From positions 310,001 through 374,000 of the forward strand of contig NZ_JAUSUT010000001.1 in the NCBI RefSeq assembly GCF_030814215.1: a stretch of 64,000 nucleotides of DNA, read 5' to 3'. Source of the DNA: Amycolatopsis thermophila. Lineage in GTDB: Bacteria; Actinomycetota; Actinomycetes; Mycobacteriales; Pseudonocardiaceae. The position numbers and the translations under genes are program-made. Shown here in pieces: positions 16,714 through 25,645 of this stretch (position 1 is the stretch's first letter; the number at the start of each line of letters is the position of its first letter). The notes below the pieces were generated by a model. The model was not told where the DNA came from. It worked only from the letters and a program-made list of their open reading frames with translations, and ran no database searches.

Positions 16714-18495
16714 CCCGGCCAGCGCCCGGACGTCCCACACCCAGACGCCGCCGACGTACTGGGCCGAGCCGCCGAGCAGCTGGTCCACCGTCTGGTGCAG
16801 GGCGTTGCCGTTGGTGACCGGGGCGAGCACCACCGCGTCGGCCTTCCAGAACTTCAGATCCTCGACCGCCTGGGTGCGCTCCGCGGCCGTGATCTGCGGG
16901 ACCTCGCCGTTCTCGCGGACCTCGGCCAGCAGGTTCGCCGTCGGACGCTCCACGGGCCCGTACCGGCCGCGCTTGTCGTCAGGCCCGCTGGGGCCGACGA
17001 AGTAGCCGTCGGCCAGCGGGAATCCGAGATCCGCCTCGACCTGCCAGTTCAGCGCCCGCGCGTCACCGGTGTTGGGCAGCGGCACGACGACCATCGACCC
17101 GGACCCGATGAACTGCCGCCACGCGCCGTCGGTGAAGAACGCGGGCGTCGCGGGACGGATGTAGGTCTTCAACGGCGTGGGCGCGACCGGGAGCAGCACC
17201 GCGACCAGCGCGCCCAGCCAGAGGAAGCGCACCGGCAGGTTCCGGTCGCGGAACGACGGCGCCGCCGCGAAGACGCGGTCCGTCGCGATCGCCAGCAGCG
17301 CCGCGACGGCCGGGATGCACCCGATCGCCAGCCGCGACTCCAGCAGCGAGTCGAACAGCGGCAGCTCAGCCAGCAGCTTCCACGGGCCGGGGATGCCGGT
17401 CTCGTGGTGGTTGACGATCAGCTGCACGCCCAGCGACAGCCACGCCATGAGGAACATCGAGATCGCGATCGCGCGGGCGACGGCGTTGCGCCACAACCAG
17501 ATCGTCAGCACGACCATCAGCACGATCAGCGGCCAGCCGAAGAACGCGTTCTCCTCGGTGCGGTTCATCGACACGTCCGCGGCGGCCTCGGGGGCGCCGG
17601 CGATCGATTCGGTCGCGAACCGCGTGAACGCCGCGGTGTCGTTGCCGACCGGGCCGTGCTCCAGGGTGCGGTAGCTCTGCGGGCCGAGGAACTGCCACCA
17701 CAGCGGGTAGATCGCGATCGCGACCGCCACGACGGCGGCGATCACCAGGCCGCCGGCCATCGGCTTGACCATGCGCAGCGCCTCGCGCGGGCGCGACGCG
17801 GCGTAGCCGGCGGCGAACAGCACGAACGCCATCATCATGATCAGCAGGGGTTCCTCGCCCAGGAACACCTGGTAGGCGAGCATCAGCCCGAGGACGATGC
17901 CGTCGCGCACCGGGCGCCGGCCCTGCGCGAGCCGGATCAGCCGCAGCACGATGAACGGGATGAGGAACAGCACCACGAAGTTGGGGTGCGCGTTGCCGTG
18001 CGAGATCATCGCCGGCGCGAAACCGCAGAACGCGCCGCCGATCGCGGCCGCGGTGCGCGAGGTGACCAGGTGGCGCGAGAACACCCAGTACCAGGCGATC
18101 GCCGTGCCGGACAGGCCGCCGGTGAGCGCGATCGCCCACGTCACGGTCGGGCCGAACAGCTGGGTGATCGGCGAGAGCGGGATGCCGAGACCGAACATGG
18201 CCGTGTTGGCCATGAGGTTCACACCGTCGGGGTAGTTCTGCAGCGTGGTGCCGAGCGGGTTCTCCCAGTGGAACACCGCGTGGGCGGTGACGGCGAAGAA
18301 CCACTCCCACATGTTCTGGTCCTGGCCGCTGTTGTACATGTAGCCGCCGCGGCCCAGGTTGACCCACAGGCCGGCGTAGATGATGAACGCCGCGACGACG
18401 TAGAGACCGATCACCAGGGCGTCGGCACGGCCGAAGCGGCGCCGTTTCTCTCCGACCTCGGGCACGGTCTCGGGCGCCTCCAGCAAAGCGGTCAC
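16705..18495 (-). CDS. Large polytopic membrane protein, GT-C-like
   Basis: 596 residues with roughly a dozen hydrophobic segments (first near 30-50), and a long soluble C-terminal part from about 470. The layout resembles GT-C glycosyltransferases that use lipid-linked sugars, and several charged residues sit in early loops (NSGQDQNMWEWFF; HWENPLGTTLQNYPDGVN), but I cannot prove that activity. GTG 18495 has GAGGG ten bases upstream. It starts 10 bases after the serpin stop, so it is likely in the same operon. Alternative: another polyprenol-dependent or uncharacterised membrane enzyme. Confidence 0.75.
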   Translation of the reverse strand: MTALLEAPETVPEVGEKRRRFGRADALVIGLYVVAAFIIYAGLWVNLGRGGYMYNSGQDQNMWEWFFAVTAHAVFHWENPLGTTLQNYPDGVNLMANTAMFGLGIPLSPITQLFGPTVTWAIALTGGLSGTAIAWYWVFSRHLVTSRTAAAIGGAFCGFAPAMISHGNAHPNFVVLFLIPFIVLRLIRLAQGRRPVRDGIVLGLMLAYQVFLGEEPLLIMMMAFVLFAAGYAASRPREALRMVKPMAGGLVIAAVVAVAIAIYPLWWQFLGPQSYRTLEHGPVGNDTAAFTRFATESIAGAPEAAADVSMNRTEENAFFGWPLIVLMVVLTIWLWRNAVARAIAISMFLMAWLSLGVQLIVNHHETGIPGPWKLLAELPLFDSLLESRLAIGCIPAVAALLAIATDRVFAAAPSFRDRNLPVRFLWLGALVAVLLPVAPTPLKTYIRPATPAFFTDGAWRQFIGSGSMVVVPLPNTGDARALNWQVEADLGFPLADGYFVGPSGPDDKRGRYGPVERPTANLLAEVRENGEVPQITAAERTQAVEDLKFWKADAVVLAPVTNGNALHQTVDQLLGGSAQYVGGVWVWDVRALAGSR

Positions 18496-18505
18496 TTCTA
18501 CACCC

Positions 18506-19621
18506 TCATGGCTCGACAACGCGGGCGAAAAAGTAGACCACACCCGTTCGGGCGTGCCGCACGAGGAGGAGGAACGGCCGGTCGACGCGCACCTCGACCG
18601 GATCGGCCGGGCTGACCATGGACAGGGTGCGGATCATGACCGCGGTGGCGGCGGCTCCCTCGAGGCCCTGCTCGTCGAGTTTGAGCACGGACTGGTGCTG
18701 GACGGCCGAGACGTAGGCGCGCCGGTCCGGGGTGAGGCGGCCGAGGTCGGCCTCGCCGGCGCGGAAGAGGGTCCGCACGCCGAGCCGCTGGAGGGCTCCG
18801 GTGAGGTCGGCGGGGATGTCGAGGTCGACCTTGGGCAGGCGCAGGTCGACCTGGACGCGTTTGGGCGCGGCGAGCAGGGCGTCCAGCCGTGCGGCGTCGA
18901 GGTCCGGTTCCTGGTCGCGCAGGTCGCCGTCGGGCAGCAGAACCGTGGCGGTGACGCCACCGGCGCCGGGCAGCTCGACCACCTGCCAGCCGTCGCGGTG
19001 GGCGTGGCCGAGGCGCTCGGACTGGCGCATCATCGCGACGCGGCGCGGGCCGCCCGGGCTGTGGAACTGCTCGTCGCGGGTGTTGGCGTCGCGGAACGGG
19101 TGCTGCCAGGCGACCTTGAGGTAGAGGGCGTTGACCAGGCTCGCGACGGTGCTTGCGTCCACCGAGCCCGGCGGCAGGAGTTCGGTGATCAGGCCGCGGG
19201 TGGTCTCGGCGATGTCGGCGTTGATCGCGCGGCGGGCGCCGTCGGGGTCCGTGACGAACGGCGCGGTGCGGGTGCTCGCGCCCGGCCACCCCGCGAGGTC
19301 GGCGAGGAAGTCCTCGCGCATCGGCAGCTGGTCCCAGGCCCACAGCTTGTTCGCCACGGCCAGGACCGGGTCCTCCTGGCGGGTGGTGTTGTCCAGCACG
19401 GCGGCGGCGCGGAGGAGGTCGGCCTGCTTGGCGATGTCCGGATCGCCGCCGGTGAGCAGCTGGAGGAGCTCGTCGGCGGCCGCGCCGCGGGCGGCCTGCG
19501 CGGCGAGGCCCAGCGCGCTCGCGATGGAGTACGGCGACACCACCGAGTCGCCCCCGGCAGCGGCGACGACCCGGTGTATCGCGAGGCTGAAGTTCAGATG
19601 CTCACGTTCCGGCGTGGTCAC
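18506..19621 (-). CDS. Serpin-family protease inhibitor
   Basis: 371 residues, a full serpin domain without signal peptide, so it should act inside the cell or leave by another route. Family marks are VVSPYSIASALGLAAQAARG near the start, LVNALYLKVAWQHPF in the middle, and the end VDRPFLLLVRHARTGVVYFF. Aligning the reactive loop by its hinge (EQGLEGAAATAV) places P1-P1' at Leu-Ser in IRTLSMV. The small-residue hinge fits an inhibitory serpin, though P14 is Leu instead of the usual Thr or Ser. GTG 19621 overlaps the stop of the upstream DUF1963 remnant (GTGA). Confidence 0.9.
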   Translation of the reverse strand: MTTPEREHLNFSLAIHRVVAAAGGDSVVSPYSIASALGLAAQAARGAAADELLQLLTGGDPDIAKQADLLRAAAVLDNTTRQEDPVLAVANKLWAWDQLPMREDFLADLAGWPGASTRTAPFVTDPDGARRAINADIAETTRGLITELLPPGSVDASTVASLVNALYLKVAWQHPFRDANTRDEQFHSPGGPRRVAMMRQSERLGHAHRDGWQVVELPGAGGVTATVLLPDGDLRDQEPDLDAARLDALLAAPKRVQVDLRLPKVDLDIPADLTGALQRLGVRTLFRAGEADLGRLTPDRRAYVSAVQHQSVLKLDEQGLEGAAATAVMIRTLSMVSPADPVEVRVDRPFLLLVRHARTGVVYFFARVVEP

Positions 19622-20047
19622 CTCCCCGACGCTACCGGACGAGGGGTGGGTGTCATGTGCACTGCCACGTGAACGACGACGCCTCGAACCGTCCAGCGGC
19701 GAAGGTCCTCGGGCCGGATGAGCCGGTGCAGCCGTCCCACGTCGCCCCACGTCATCCCGGTCTCGTCGCCGGAGCCGATCTGGGCGGGCATCACCCGGCG
19801 TCGCGCTTCCTCGTGGACCGCTCGCCACTCCCGCTCCGTCCGGAACCTCGGGTGCGACCAGTCCGGCCCGGTCAACCGTGGCGAGGCAGCCAGCGGCACC
19901 CGATCGTACGGCTCGATGTCGGCTGGCGGTTCGACGGGCGTTCCGGAGGCGCACGCCGGGGCGATTCAACGAGAGCCGGCGTTCGGCGATGGCCGGCGGG
20001 AGTGTCTTGCGCGTGACGGCGAGCAGCCGCGCCTCGCGAGTGGGCAT
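19618..20047 (-). pseudogene. Decayed DUF1963 (YwqG-like) gene
   Basis: Two fragments in different frames match the ends of DUF1963 proteins. From ATG 20047, [20 protein letters not shown] and the following RLSLNRPGVRL resemble the N-terminus. After about 19920 another frame gives PYDRVPLAASPRLTGPDWSH and the diagnostic QIGSGDETGMTWGDVGRLH with LIRPEDL, ending at TGA 19618. The central part of the domain is missing. The ATG overlaps the dgt stop (TGATG) and the stop overlaps the serpin start (GTGA), so the remnant still links the two genes translationally. The C-terminal piece (93 codons from a GTG at 19899) may still be translated. Confidence 0.7.
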
Positions 20048-21297
20048 CACTGGCGTCCGGTGAGCCAGCGGTGCCAGGAGCGTGCCTGGGCGTCGGTGAG
20101 CGAGGCGACCTGGTCGATGACCACGCGCAGCCGCGCGGCGTCGTCGGAGGCGGCCTGCCACGCGGGGTGGAAGGCGGCCTCCAGCGGGTCCGGGGCGCGC
20201 TCGGCGAGGGTGGTGACCAGCTCGGCGAGCATCTGGCGCTGTCCCTCCTGCATCGCCAGCCGCCGGGGGTCGCTCATCACGTAACGCAGGGCCAGTGCCT
20301 TGAGCAGCGCGACCTCGGCCGCCACGCGGTCCGGCATCACCAGCGACGCGCCGTAGCGGGTGAGCGGACCGTCACCGTACTCGGCGCGGGTGCCGGTGAC
20401 CGCCGCCGACGCGAACCGGCCCACGAGTTCGCTCGTCATCCGTTTCAGCGCGATCTGCGCCTGCGGCGTCGAATCGAAGCCGGGGCGCGCCAGCTCGGCG
20501 ACCACGGGCAGGTCGAGGAGGTCCCGCGCCGCGCCCTCCAGCGCGGACACCGACAGGCGCGAGAAGTGCTTCGCCGCCAGTTCGGCCACCGCGGCCCGCT
20601 CGGCCGGATCGGCCAGCACCGACAGCGACAGCCGCCCGGCGAGCACGCCGTCCTCGACGTCGTGCACCGAGTACGCCACGTCGTCGGCCCAGTCCATGAT
20701 CTGGGCCTCCAGGCAGGTGCGGCCGTCCGGGGCCCCCGCCCGCATCCACTCGAACACCTCGCGGTCGTCGTCGTACACGCCGAACTTCGCGGTGCCCGCC
20801 CGCCGCGGCCACGGGTACTTCGTGGCCGCGTCCAGGCACGCGCGGGTCAGGTTCAGCCCCGCGCCCTCGACCTTCGGCTCGAGCCGGGTGAGGATGCGCA
20901 GCGTCTGGGCGTTGGCCTCGAACCCGCCGCACGCCTGGCTCACCTCGTCGAGCGCCTGCTCGCCGTTGTGCCCGAACGGCGGGTGCCCGATGTCGTGCGC
21001 CAGCCCCGCGGTCTCGGCCAGGTCCGGGTCGGCGCCCAGCTCCTCGGCGATGCCGCGCCCGATCTGCGCGACCTCCAGCGAATGCGTCAGCCGCGTGCGG
21101 GGCACACCGCTGACCTCGGTGCCCTCCCCCGGGCCGACGACCTGGGTCTTGCCCGCCAGGCGCCGCAAGGCCGCGGAGTGCAGCACGCGAGCCCGGTCCC
21201 GTGCGAACGCACTCCGCCCGTCCGGGCGCGACCCGGTGAGTGCCGCCCGCTTGGGCGCCTCGCCGAGCCGCCGCTGTCGATCGTGCTCGCTGTACAC
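20047..21297 (-). CDS. dgt: Deoxyguanosinetriphosphate triphosphohydrolase-like protein
   Basis: 416 residues. HD-superfamily dNTPase that releases triphosphate from dGTP or other dNTPs. The metal site is seen in [20 protein letters not shown] and [16 protein letters not shown] (about 65-110), with an Asp further on in [20 protein letters not shown]. Length and start (GTG 21297, YSEHDRQRR) are typical. In mycobacteria dgt adjoins dnaG; here 6 kb of other genes separate them. Confidence 0.95.
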   Translation of the reverse strand: MYSEHDRQRRLGEAPKRAALTGSRPDGRSAFARDRARVLHSAALRRLAGKTQVVGPGEGTEVSGVPRTRLTHSLEVAQIGRGIAEELGADPDLAETAGLAHDIGHPPFGHNGEQALDEVSQACGGFEANAQTLRILTRLEPKVEGAGLNLTRACLDAATKYPWPRRAGTAKFGVYDDDREVFEWMRAGAPDGRTCLEAQIMDWADDVAYSVHDVEDGVLAGRLSLSVLADPAERAAVAELAAKHFSRLSVSALEGAARDLLDLPVVAELARPGFDSTPQAQIALKRMTSELVGRFASAAVTGTRAEYGDGPLTRYGASLVMPDRVAAEVALLKALALRYVMSDPRRLAMQEGQRQMLAELVTTLAERAPDPLEAAFHPAWQAASDDAARLRVVIDQVASLTDAQARSWHRWLTGRQ

Positions 21298-21497
21298 GCC
21301 GCAACTCTACGGGCCCCGGCCGACGATTTCGGGGCTGGAGAACCGGACCGCACGACGTTCCCTCTCGTGCGGTCGCGAGATGCGGAGATCCTTGCCCGTG
21401 TGGGGCGAAGTGGCGGTGCGGACTCCGGCCTGGCGCACGGGGAAATGCTGTGGCGCGAGTCGGTGGGCACAGGACGCGCGCGGGCGCGCGGCGGCGC

Positions 21498-22130
21498 TCA
21501 GCCGAGCCCCGTGCCGCCGATGTTGTCGGCCGGCGTCTTGGTCAGCCGGTAGAACAGCAGGGCGCCCGTCTCGCGGTAGATGTAGCGGAACTGCGTCTGG
21601 CGGGTCTGCACGATCGGCCCGCTGTGCGTCGGCGAGGTCCAGGTGTCCATTCCCGAGTCGTCGGCCATCGTGCGGGCCCGCAGGGAGTGCCAGGGGTCGC
21701 TCACGAGCACCGCCGTGTGCCAGCCGCGCGCGGAGAACGTCGCCGCCACCGCCCGCAGGCTGCCGAGGGTGTCGCTGCCCTCGCCGACGGCCAAGGTGTC
21801 CTGCCGCGGCACGCCCTGCTCGACCAGCCAGCTCACGCCCGCCGACGCCTCGGTGTAGGCGTCGCCGGCCCGGTTGCCGCCCGCGGTGACGATCCGGTCC
21901 GCCACCCCGGCCTGGTAGAGCTGCATCGCGTGCTTGAGCCGCGCCTGGAAGATCGGCGACGGCTTCCCGTTGTACTGGGCCGCCCCGAGCACGACGATCG
22001 CGTCGGCGTGGTCGCGGTCGTCCTCGCGCGCGACCTGCCACACCCGCAACGCCGTCCCGCCGACCAGCATCACGAGCACCAGGACCGTCCCCAGCACGGC
22101 CCGGCGCACCCAGCTCACCCGATCACCCAT
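21498..22130 (-). CDS. YdcF-family (DUF218) membrane-anchored protein
   Basis: 210 residues. One N-terminal membrane segment (about 10-30) is followed by the DUF218 domain: ADAIVVLGAAQYNGKPSPIF, RIVTAGGNRAGDAYTEA and VLVSDPWHSLRARTMA. The family includes SanA/YdcF proteins linked to envelope integrity; the biochemical activity is unsettled. ATG 22130 sits nine bases after GGGAGG; an alternative ATG at 22139 would directly abut that site. It begins 25 bases after the response-regulator stop, so it may be the last gene of that operon. Confidence 0.85.
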   Translation of the reverse strand: MGDRVSWVRRAVLGTVLVLVMLVGGTALRVWQVAREDDRDHADAIVVLGAAQYNGKPSPIFQARLKHAMQLYQAGVADRIVTAGGNRAGDAYTEASAGVSWLVEQGVPRQDTLAVGEGSDTLGSLRAVAATFSARGWHTAVLVSDPWHSLRARTMADDSGMDTWTSPTHSGPIVQTRQTQFRYIYRETGALLFYRLTKTPADNIGGTGLG

Positions 22131-22155
22131 CCCGGTCATCCTCCCAGACCGGCCC

Positions 22156-22761
22156 TCACAGCCAGCCGCGCTCCTCCGCCAGCCGGATCGCCTCGGCGCG
22201 GGTGCGGGCACCCGTCTTGCCGATCGCGGCCGACAGGTGGTTGCGCACGGTGCCCTCGGACAGGTGCAGGCGCCGGGCCACGTCGGACACCGTGCCGCCG
22301 TCGCTGGCCGCCCGCAGCACCTCGTGCTCGCGCGGCGTCAACGGGCTCGCCCCGGTGGCCAGCGACTCGGCGGCCAGCGCCGGGTCCACCACCCGCAGTC
22401 CACTGTGGACGCGCCGGACGGCGTCGACGAGCTGTTCCGGTGGCGAGTCCTTCACCACGAACCCCGCCGCGCCCGCGGCCATGGCGCGCGCCAGGTATCC
22501 GGGACGGCCGAACGTGGTGCACACGATGATCCGGCACGACGGCAGGGCCGCGTGCAGCTCGGCGGCCGCGGTTAGCCCGTCCTTGCCCGGCATCTGCACG
22601 TCGAGCAGCGCCACGTCCGGCGCGCTCTCCTTCGCCGCGGCGAGCACCTCGTCGCCCGACCCGACCTGGCCGACCACCTCGATGTCCGGTTCCAGCCCCA
22701 GCACGGTCGCCAGCGCGCCGCGCACCATCGCCTGGTCGTCGGCCAGCAGCACGCGGATCAC
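22156..22761 (-). CDS. LuxR/NarL-family response regulator
   Basis: 201 residues. The receiver domain has the acidic pair 8-9, the phosphoacceptor Asp54 (LLDVQMPG) and Lys104. A LuxR-type helix-turn-helix covers about 139-195 (LTPREHEVLRAASDGGTVSD; GTVRNHLSAAIGKTGARTR). GTG 22761 overlaps the histidine kinase stop by four bases. It is the expected partner of that kinase and probably controls the ABC transporter in the same transcript. Confidence 0.95.
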   Translation of the reverse strand: MIRVLLADDQAMVRGALATVLGLEPDIEVVGQVGSGDEVLAAAKESAPDVALLDVQMPGKDGLTAAAELHAALPSCRIIVCTTFGRPGYLARAMAAGAAGFVVKDSPPEQLVDAVRRVHSGLRVVDPALAAESLATGASPLTPREHEVLRAASDGGTVSDVARRLHLSEGTVRNHLSAAIGKTGARTRAEAIRLAEERGWL

Positions 22762-23894
22762 GAGACCTCCACCGGACGCGTCGCGGGCACCTCGGCCCGC
22801 AGCTGGAACCCCTCCCCGGGCCGTGCCCGGACCTGCAGCGTGCCACCCACCTGGGCGAGCCGTTCCGTCAGCCCCCGCAACCCGTTGCCCGCCACGCCCG
22901 GCTCCACCCCGCGCCCGTTGTCGGTGATCTCCAGCCAGTTCCGGCCGAGCCGCACCTTGACGCGGCTGGCGCCGGAATGCCGCAGCACGTTCGTCACCGC
23001 CTCCCGCAGCACGTACCCGAACGTGGTCTGCAGTTCGGGGCGCACGTTGTCCACCGCGCTGGGCAGGTCCGCCTCGATCTCCGCGGCCCGCAACGCCGCC
23101 CGCGCCCCCACCAGCTCCGCCGACAACGACACCTCGCGGTACTCCGACACCGTCGCGCGCACGTCCGACAGGGCGCTGCGCGCCAGCCCCTCCACCTCGC
23201 GGATCTCGGTGACCGCCCGCTCCGGGTCCGCCGCGCTCTCGATCAGCCGTCGCGCCAGGCCGGCCTTGACGGCGATCGTGGTGAGGCTGTGGCCCAGGAT
23301 GTCGTGCAGGTCCCGGGCCAGCCGTTCCCGTTCCGCGCCGACCGCGAGCGCGGCGATCTCCTCGTTGGCCTGCCGCAGCCGCCGGACCGTCTGGGAGAGG
23401 CGGCCCATGAAGAACATCGCCGACGTGATGCCGAAAACCGTACCGAAGTCGCCCGGCGTGCCGTGCACGCCGGCGTGCAGGAGCACCAGCAACCCGCCCC
23501 CGGCCACCGACAGGCCGTCGAAGAGCAGCACCCACCCGGGCGGCAGCGACAGCGCGATGACGACCGTCGTGTACAGCAGCATGTACACGCTGCCCCCGGT
23601 CACCAGCACGGCCCAGCCGAGCACGACCAGGACCGCCGCGAACGTCAGCCGCACCGGCATCCGCCGGTGCGGCAGCAGGAAGAACGGGAAGGCCATGTAG
23701 CAGGCGCCGTAGACGGCGAGCAGGCCGATCACCAGCGGCCCTTCACCGCGCCCGGACGGTATCGCGGCGGCCAGGAAGAACACCGCGCCCAGCACCGGCC
23801 AGCGCCGTCTGAAGGCCGCGGCCCGGGCCCGGCTGGTGGAGGTGTCACTCCACCAGCCGGCCCTGTCGTCGGAGTCCACCGTGCTTCTCCCCAT
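22758..23894 (-). CDS. Sensor histidine kinase (HisKA_3 type)
   Basis: 378 residues. About five membrane segments (35-165) with little outside the membrane, then the dimerisation helix with phospho-accepting His197 in RDLHDILGHSL, and a short HATPase domain (TDNGRGV; GNGLRGLTERL). This intramembrane-sensing architecture (DesK/LiaS-like) commonly detects envelope or antibiotic stress next to ABC exporters. ATG 23894 overlaps the permease stop (TGATG); a GTG three bases earlier is also possible. Confidence 0.93.
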   Translation of the reverse strand: MGRSTVDSDDRAGWWSDTSTSRARAAAFRRRWPVLGAVFFLAAAIPSGRGEGPLVIGLLAVYGACYMAFPFFLLPHRRMPVRLTFAAVLVVLGWAVLVTGGSVYMLLYTTVVIALSLPPGWVLLFDGLSVAGGGLLVLLHAGVHGTPGDFGTVFGITSAMFFMGRLSQTVRRLRQANEEIAALAVGAERERLARDLHDILGHSLTTIAVKAGLARRLIESAADPERAVTEIREVEGLARSALSDVRATVSEYREVSLSAELVGARAALRAAEIEADLPSAVDNVRPELQTTFGYVLREAVTNVLRHSGASRVKVRLGRNWLEITDNGRGVEPGVAGNGLRGLTERLAQVGGTLQVRARPGEGFQLRAEVPATRPVEVS

Positions 23895-24622
23895 CACACC
23901 CGTGCGGAGTCCTTACGGTAGCGCCGGACCACCGCGATCCCGAGCGCGACGGTCCACACCGCGACCCACAGGACGGCCTGCCCGAGGCCGGTGCTCAGGT
24001 CGGTGGTCACCGCGCCGCGCCCGATCTGCCCCATCCAGTAGCTGGGCAGCACGTGCGAGATCTGCAGCAGCCAGTGCGGCATCGCGTCGATCGGGATGAA
24101 GATCCCGCCCAGCAGCGCCATCGGCAGCATCACCAGCTGCGTGATCGGCTGGACCGAGTCGGCCGTGCCGATCTGGCCGATGAGCAGGCCGATCAGCGCG
24201 AACGGGATCGCGGCGAGCCACACCCCCAGGGTGACCCGCAGCCAGCTGCCCGCCCCCAGCGACACGCCTTCGACGAGCGCGCCGGCCAGCGGCACGAGGA
24301 CCACCGGTGCGATCGCGAGCGTCAGGCCGGTCGCGGCCTTCGCGGTGAGGTACCCGGCACCCGACAGCGGGGTCAGCCGCAGCTGCCGCTGCCAGCCCGC
24401 CTTGCGCTCGATCGCCACGCGGCTGCCGACGAACAGGGCGGAGGCCATCGCGCCGAACGAGGTCATGCTGACCATGAGCGTGGCGATCACGTTCTTGTCA
24501 CCCTTGCCGAAGATCCCCACGTACAGCATGAACAGCAGCACCGGGAAGGCCACCGTGAAGATCAGGAACCGGGGCGAACGCAGGACCCGGCGGATCTCGA
24601 GTGCCAGGAACTTCAGGCTCAT
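23894..24622 (-). CDS. ABC-2 type transporter permease
   Basis: 242 residues, six predicted membrane segments, ABC-2 family. It starts with the cytoplasmic LALEIRRVLRSPRFL helix, has ERKAGWQRQLRLTPLS in the first loop and LGGIFIPIDAMPHWL before the last pair of segments. With the upstream ATPase it should form an exporter for a lipid, peptide or drug. ATG 24622 overlaps the ATPase stop by four bases. Confidence 0.92.
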   Translation of the reverse strand: MSLKFLALEIRRVLRSPRFLIFTVAFPVLLFMLYVGIFGKGDKNVIATLMVSMTSFGAMASALFVGSRVAIERKAGWQRQLRLTPLSGAGYLTAKAATGLTLAIAPVVLVPLAGALVEGVSLGAGSWLRVTLGVWLAAIPFALIGLLIGQIGTADSVQPITQLVMLPMALLGGIFIPIDAMPHWLLQISHVLPSYWMGQIGRGAVTTDLSTGLGQAVLWVAVWTVALGIAVVRRYRKDSARV

Positions 24623-25536
24623 CGGTCGTTCTCCTCTTCGGCGGTGAGGGTCAGGAAGGCGCCTTCCAGCCCGACGGCGGTGATCTCGATGTCGTGGGCG
24701 CCGGGGTAGCGGGTCAGCAGCGCGCGCAGGGTCGCGTCGGAGTCCGAACTGGACACCGCGATCCGGCCGCCGCGCACCTCGTACCCGGTGACCGCGGGCA
24801 GCGCGGCGACCTCGGCGGGCGTGGCGCCGGGGACCGCGGCCCGCAGCGTGCGGCCGCTGGCCAGTGCGCGCACCTCGGCGACCGTGCCGTCGGCGACGAT
24901 GCGCCCGGCGCGCATCAGCACGACGCGGTCGGCGAACTCCTCGGCCTCCTCCAGGTAGTGCGTCGCGAACAGCACGGTGCGGCCGGTGTCGGTGTAGTCG
25001 TGCATCGACTTCCAGAACTCGCGGCGGCTGGCGACGTCCATCGCCGCGGTCGGCTCGTCGAGCACCAGCAGGTCGGGGTCGCTGACCAGCGCGACGGCGA
25101 ACCGCACGCGCTGCTTCTGACCGCCGGAAAGCTTGGTGCCGCGCCGGTTCGCCAGGTCCTCGATGCCCGCGCGGCGCAGCGCCTCGGCGACCGGCATCGG
25201 CTTGCGGTGCAGCGACGCGATCATGCCGACCATCTCGCCCACGGTCGCGTCGTCCAGCAGCGCCCCGCCCTGCAGCATCGCGCCGATCGCCCCGCGGGTG
25301 ACGGCCTCGGCGGGCGAGGTGCCGAAGATCGATACCTCGCCGGAATCGGGCCTGGTCAGGCCCAGCATCATGTCGACCGTCGTCGACTTGCCCGCCCCGT
25401 TCGGGCCGAGCAGCGCGACCACCTCGCCCGGCGCGATGGTGAGGTCGACACCGTCCACGGCGCGCACTTCGCCGTAGTGTTTGCGCAGGCCGGTCAGCCG
25501 CACCGCGGCCCGGGTCAGGGTCTGTGTTCCGTCCAT
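24619..25536 (-). CDS. ABC transporter ATP-binding protein (DrrA-like)
   Basis: 305 residues. Walker A GPNGAGKST (about 44-52), signature LSGGQKQR (near 144), Walker B LLVLDEPTAAMD (near 161-172), and the H-loop in ATHYLEEAEEF. The extra C-terminal region (about 215-305) is typical of DrrA-type drug or lipid exporters. First gene of ATPase-permease-kinase-regulator, all joined by four-base or one-base overlaps. The ATG lies 80-120 bases from the divergent XRE-cupin gene; two palindromes in that gap could regulate both. Confidence 0.93.
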   Translation of the reverse strand: MDGTQTLTRAAVRLTGLRKHYGEVRAVDGVDLTIAPGEVVALLGPNGAGKSTTVDMMLGLTRPDSGEVSIFGTSPAEAVTRGAIGAMLQGGALLDDATVGEMVGMIASLHRKPMPVAEALRRAGIEDLANRRGTKLSGGQKQRVRFAVALVSDPDLLVLDEPTAAMDVASRREFWKSMHDYTDTGRTVLFATHYLEEAEEFADRVVLMRAGRIVADGTVAEVRALASGRTLRAAVPGATPAEVAALPAVTGYEVRGGRIAVSSSDSDATLRALLTRYPGAHDIEITAVGLEGAFLTLTAEEENDR

Positions 25537-25615
25537 GTGCTCAGCGTGCCGCCGCGAGCGGCGACGGCAGCAGGCCTTGCGTCACGACCTGACCGTGACA
25601 AGTGTCAGGGTCACC

Positions 25616-25635
25616 ATATCCCAAATATGGGATAT
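25616..25635. promoter_or_regulatory. Palindrome ATATCCCA-AATA-TGGGATAT, candidate XRE operator
   Basis: Perfect eight-base arms around AATA lie 10-30 bases before the XRE-cupin start, overlapping the likely -10 region. The right arm plus CC repeats the TGGGATATCC motif found before the small XRE gene at 1699-1706. A second palindrome, TGACA-AG-TGTCA (25596-25607), lies on the side of the ABC operon. Autoregulation is inferred. Confidence 0.5.
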
Positions 25636-25645
25636 CCTCTCCGAT

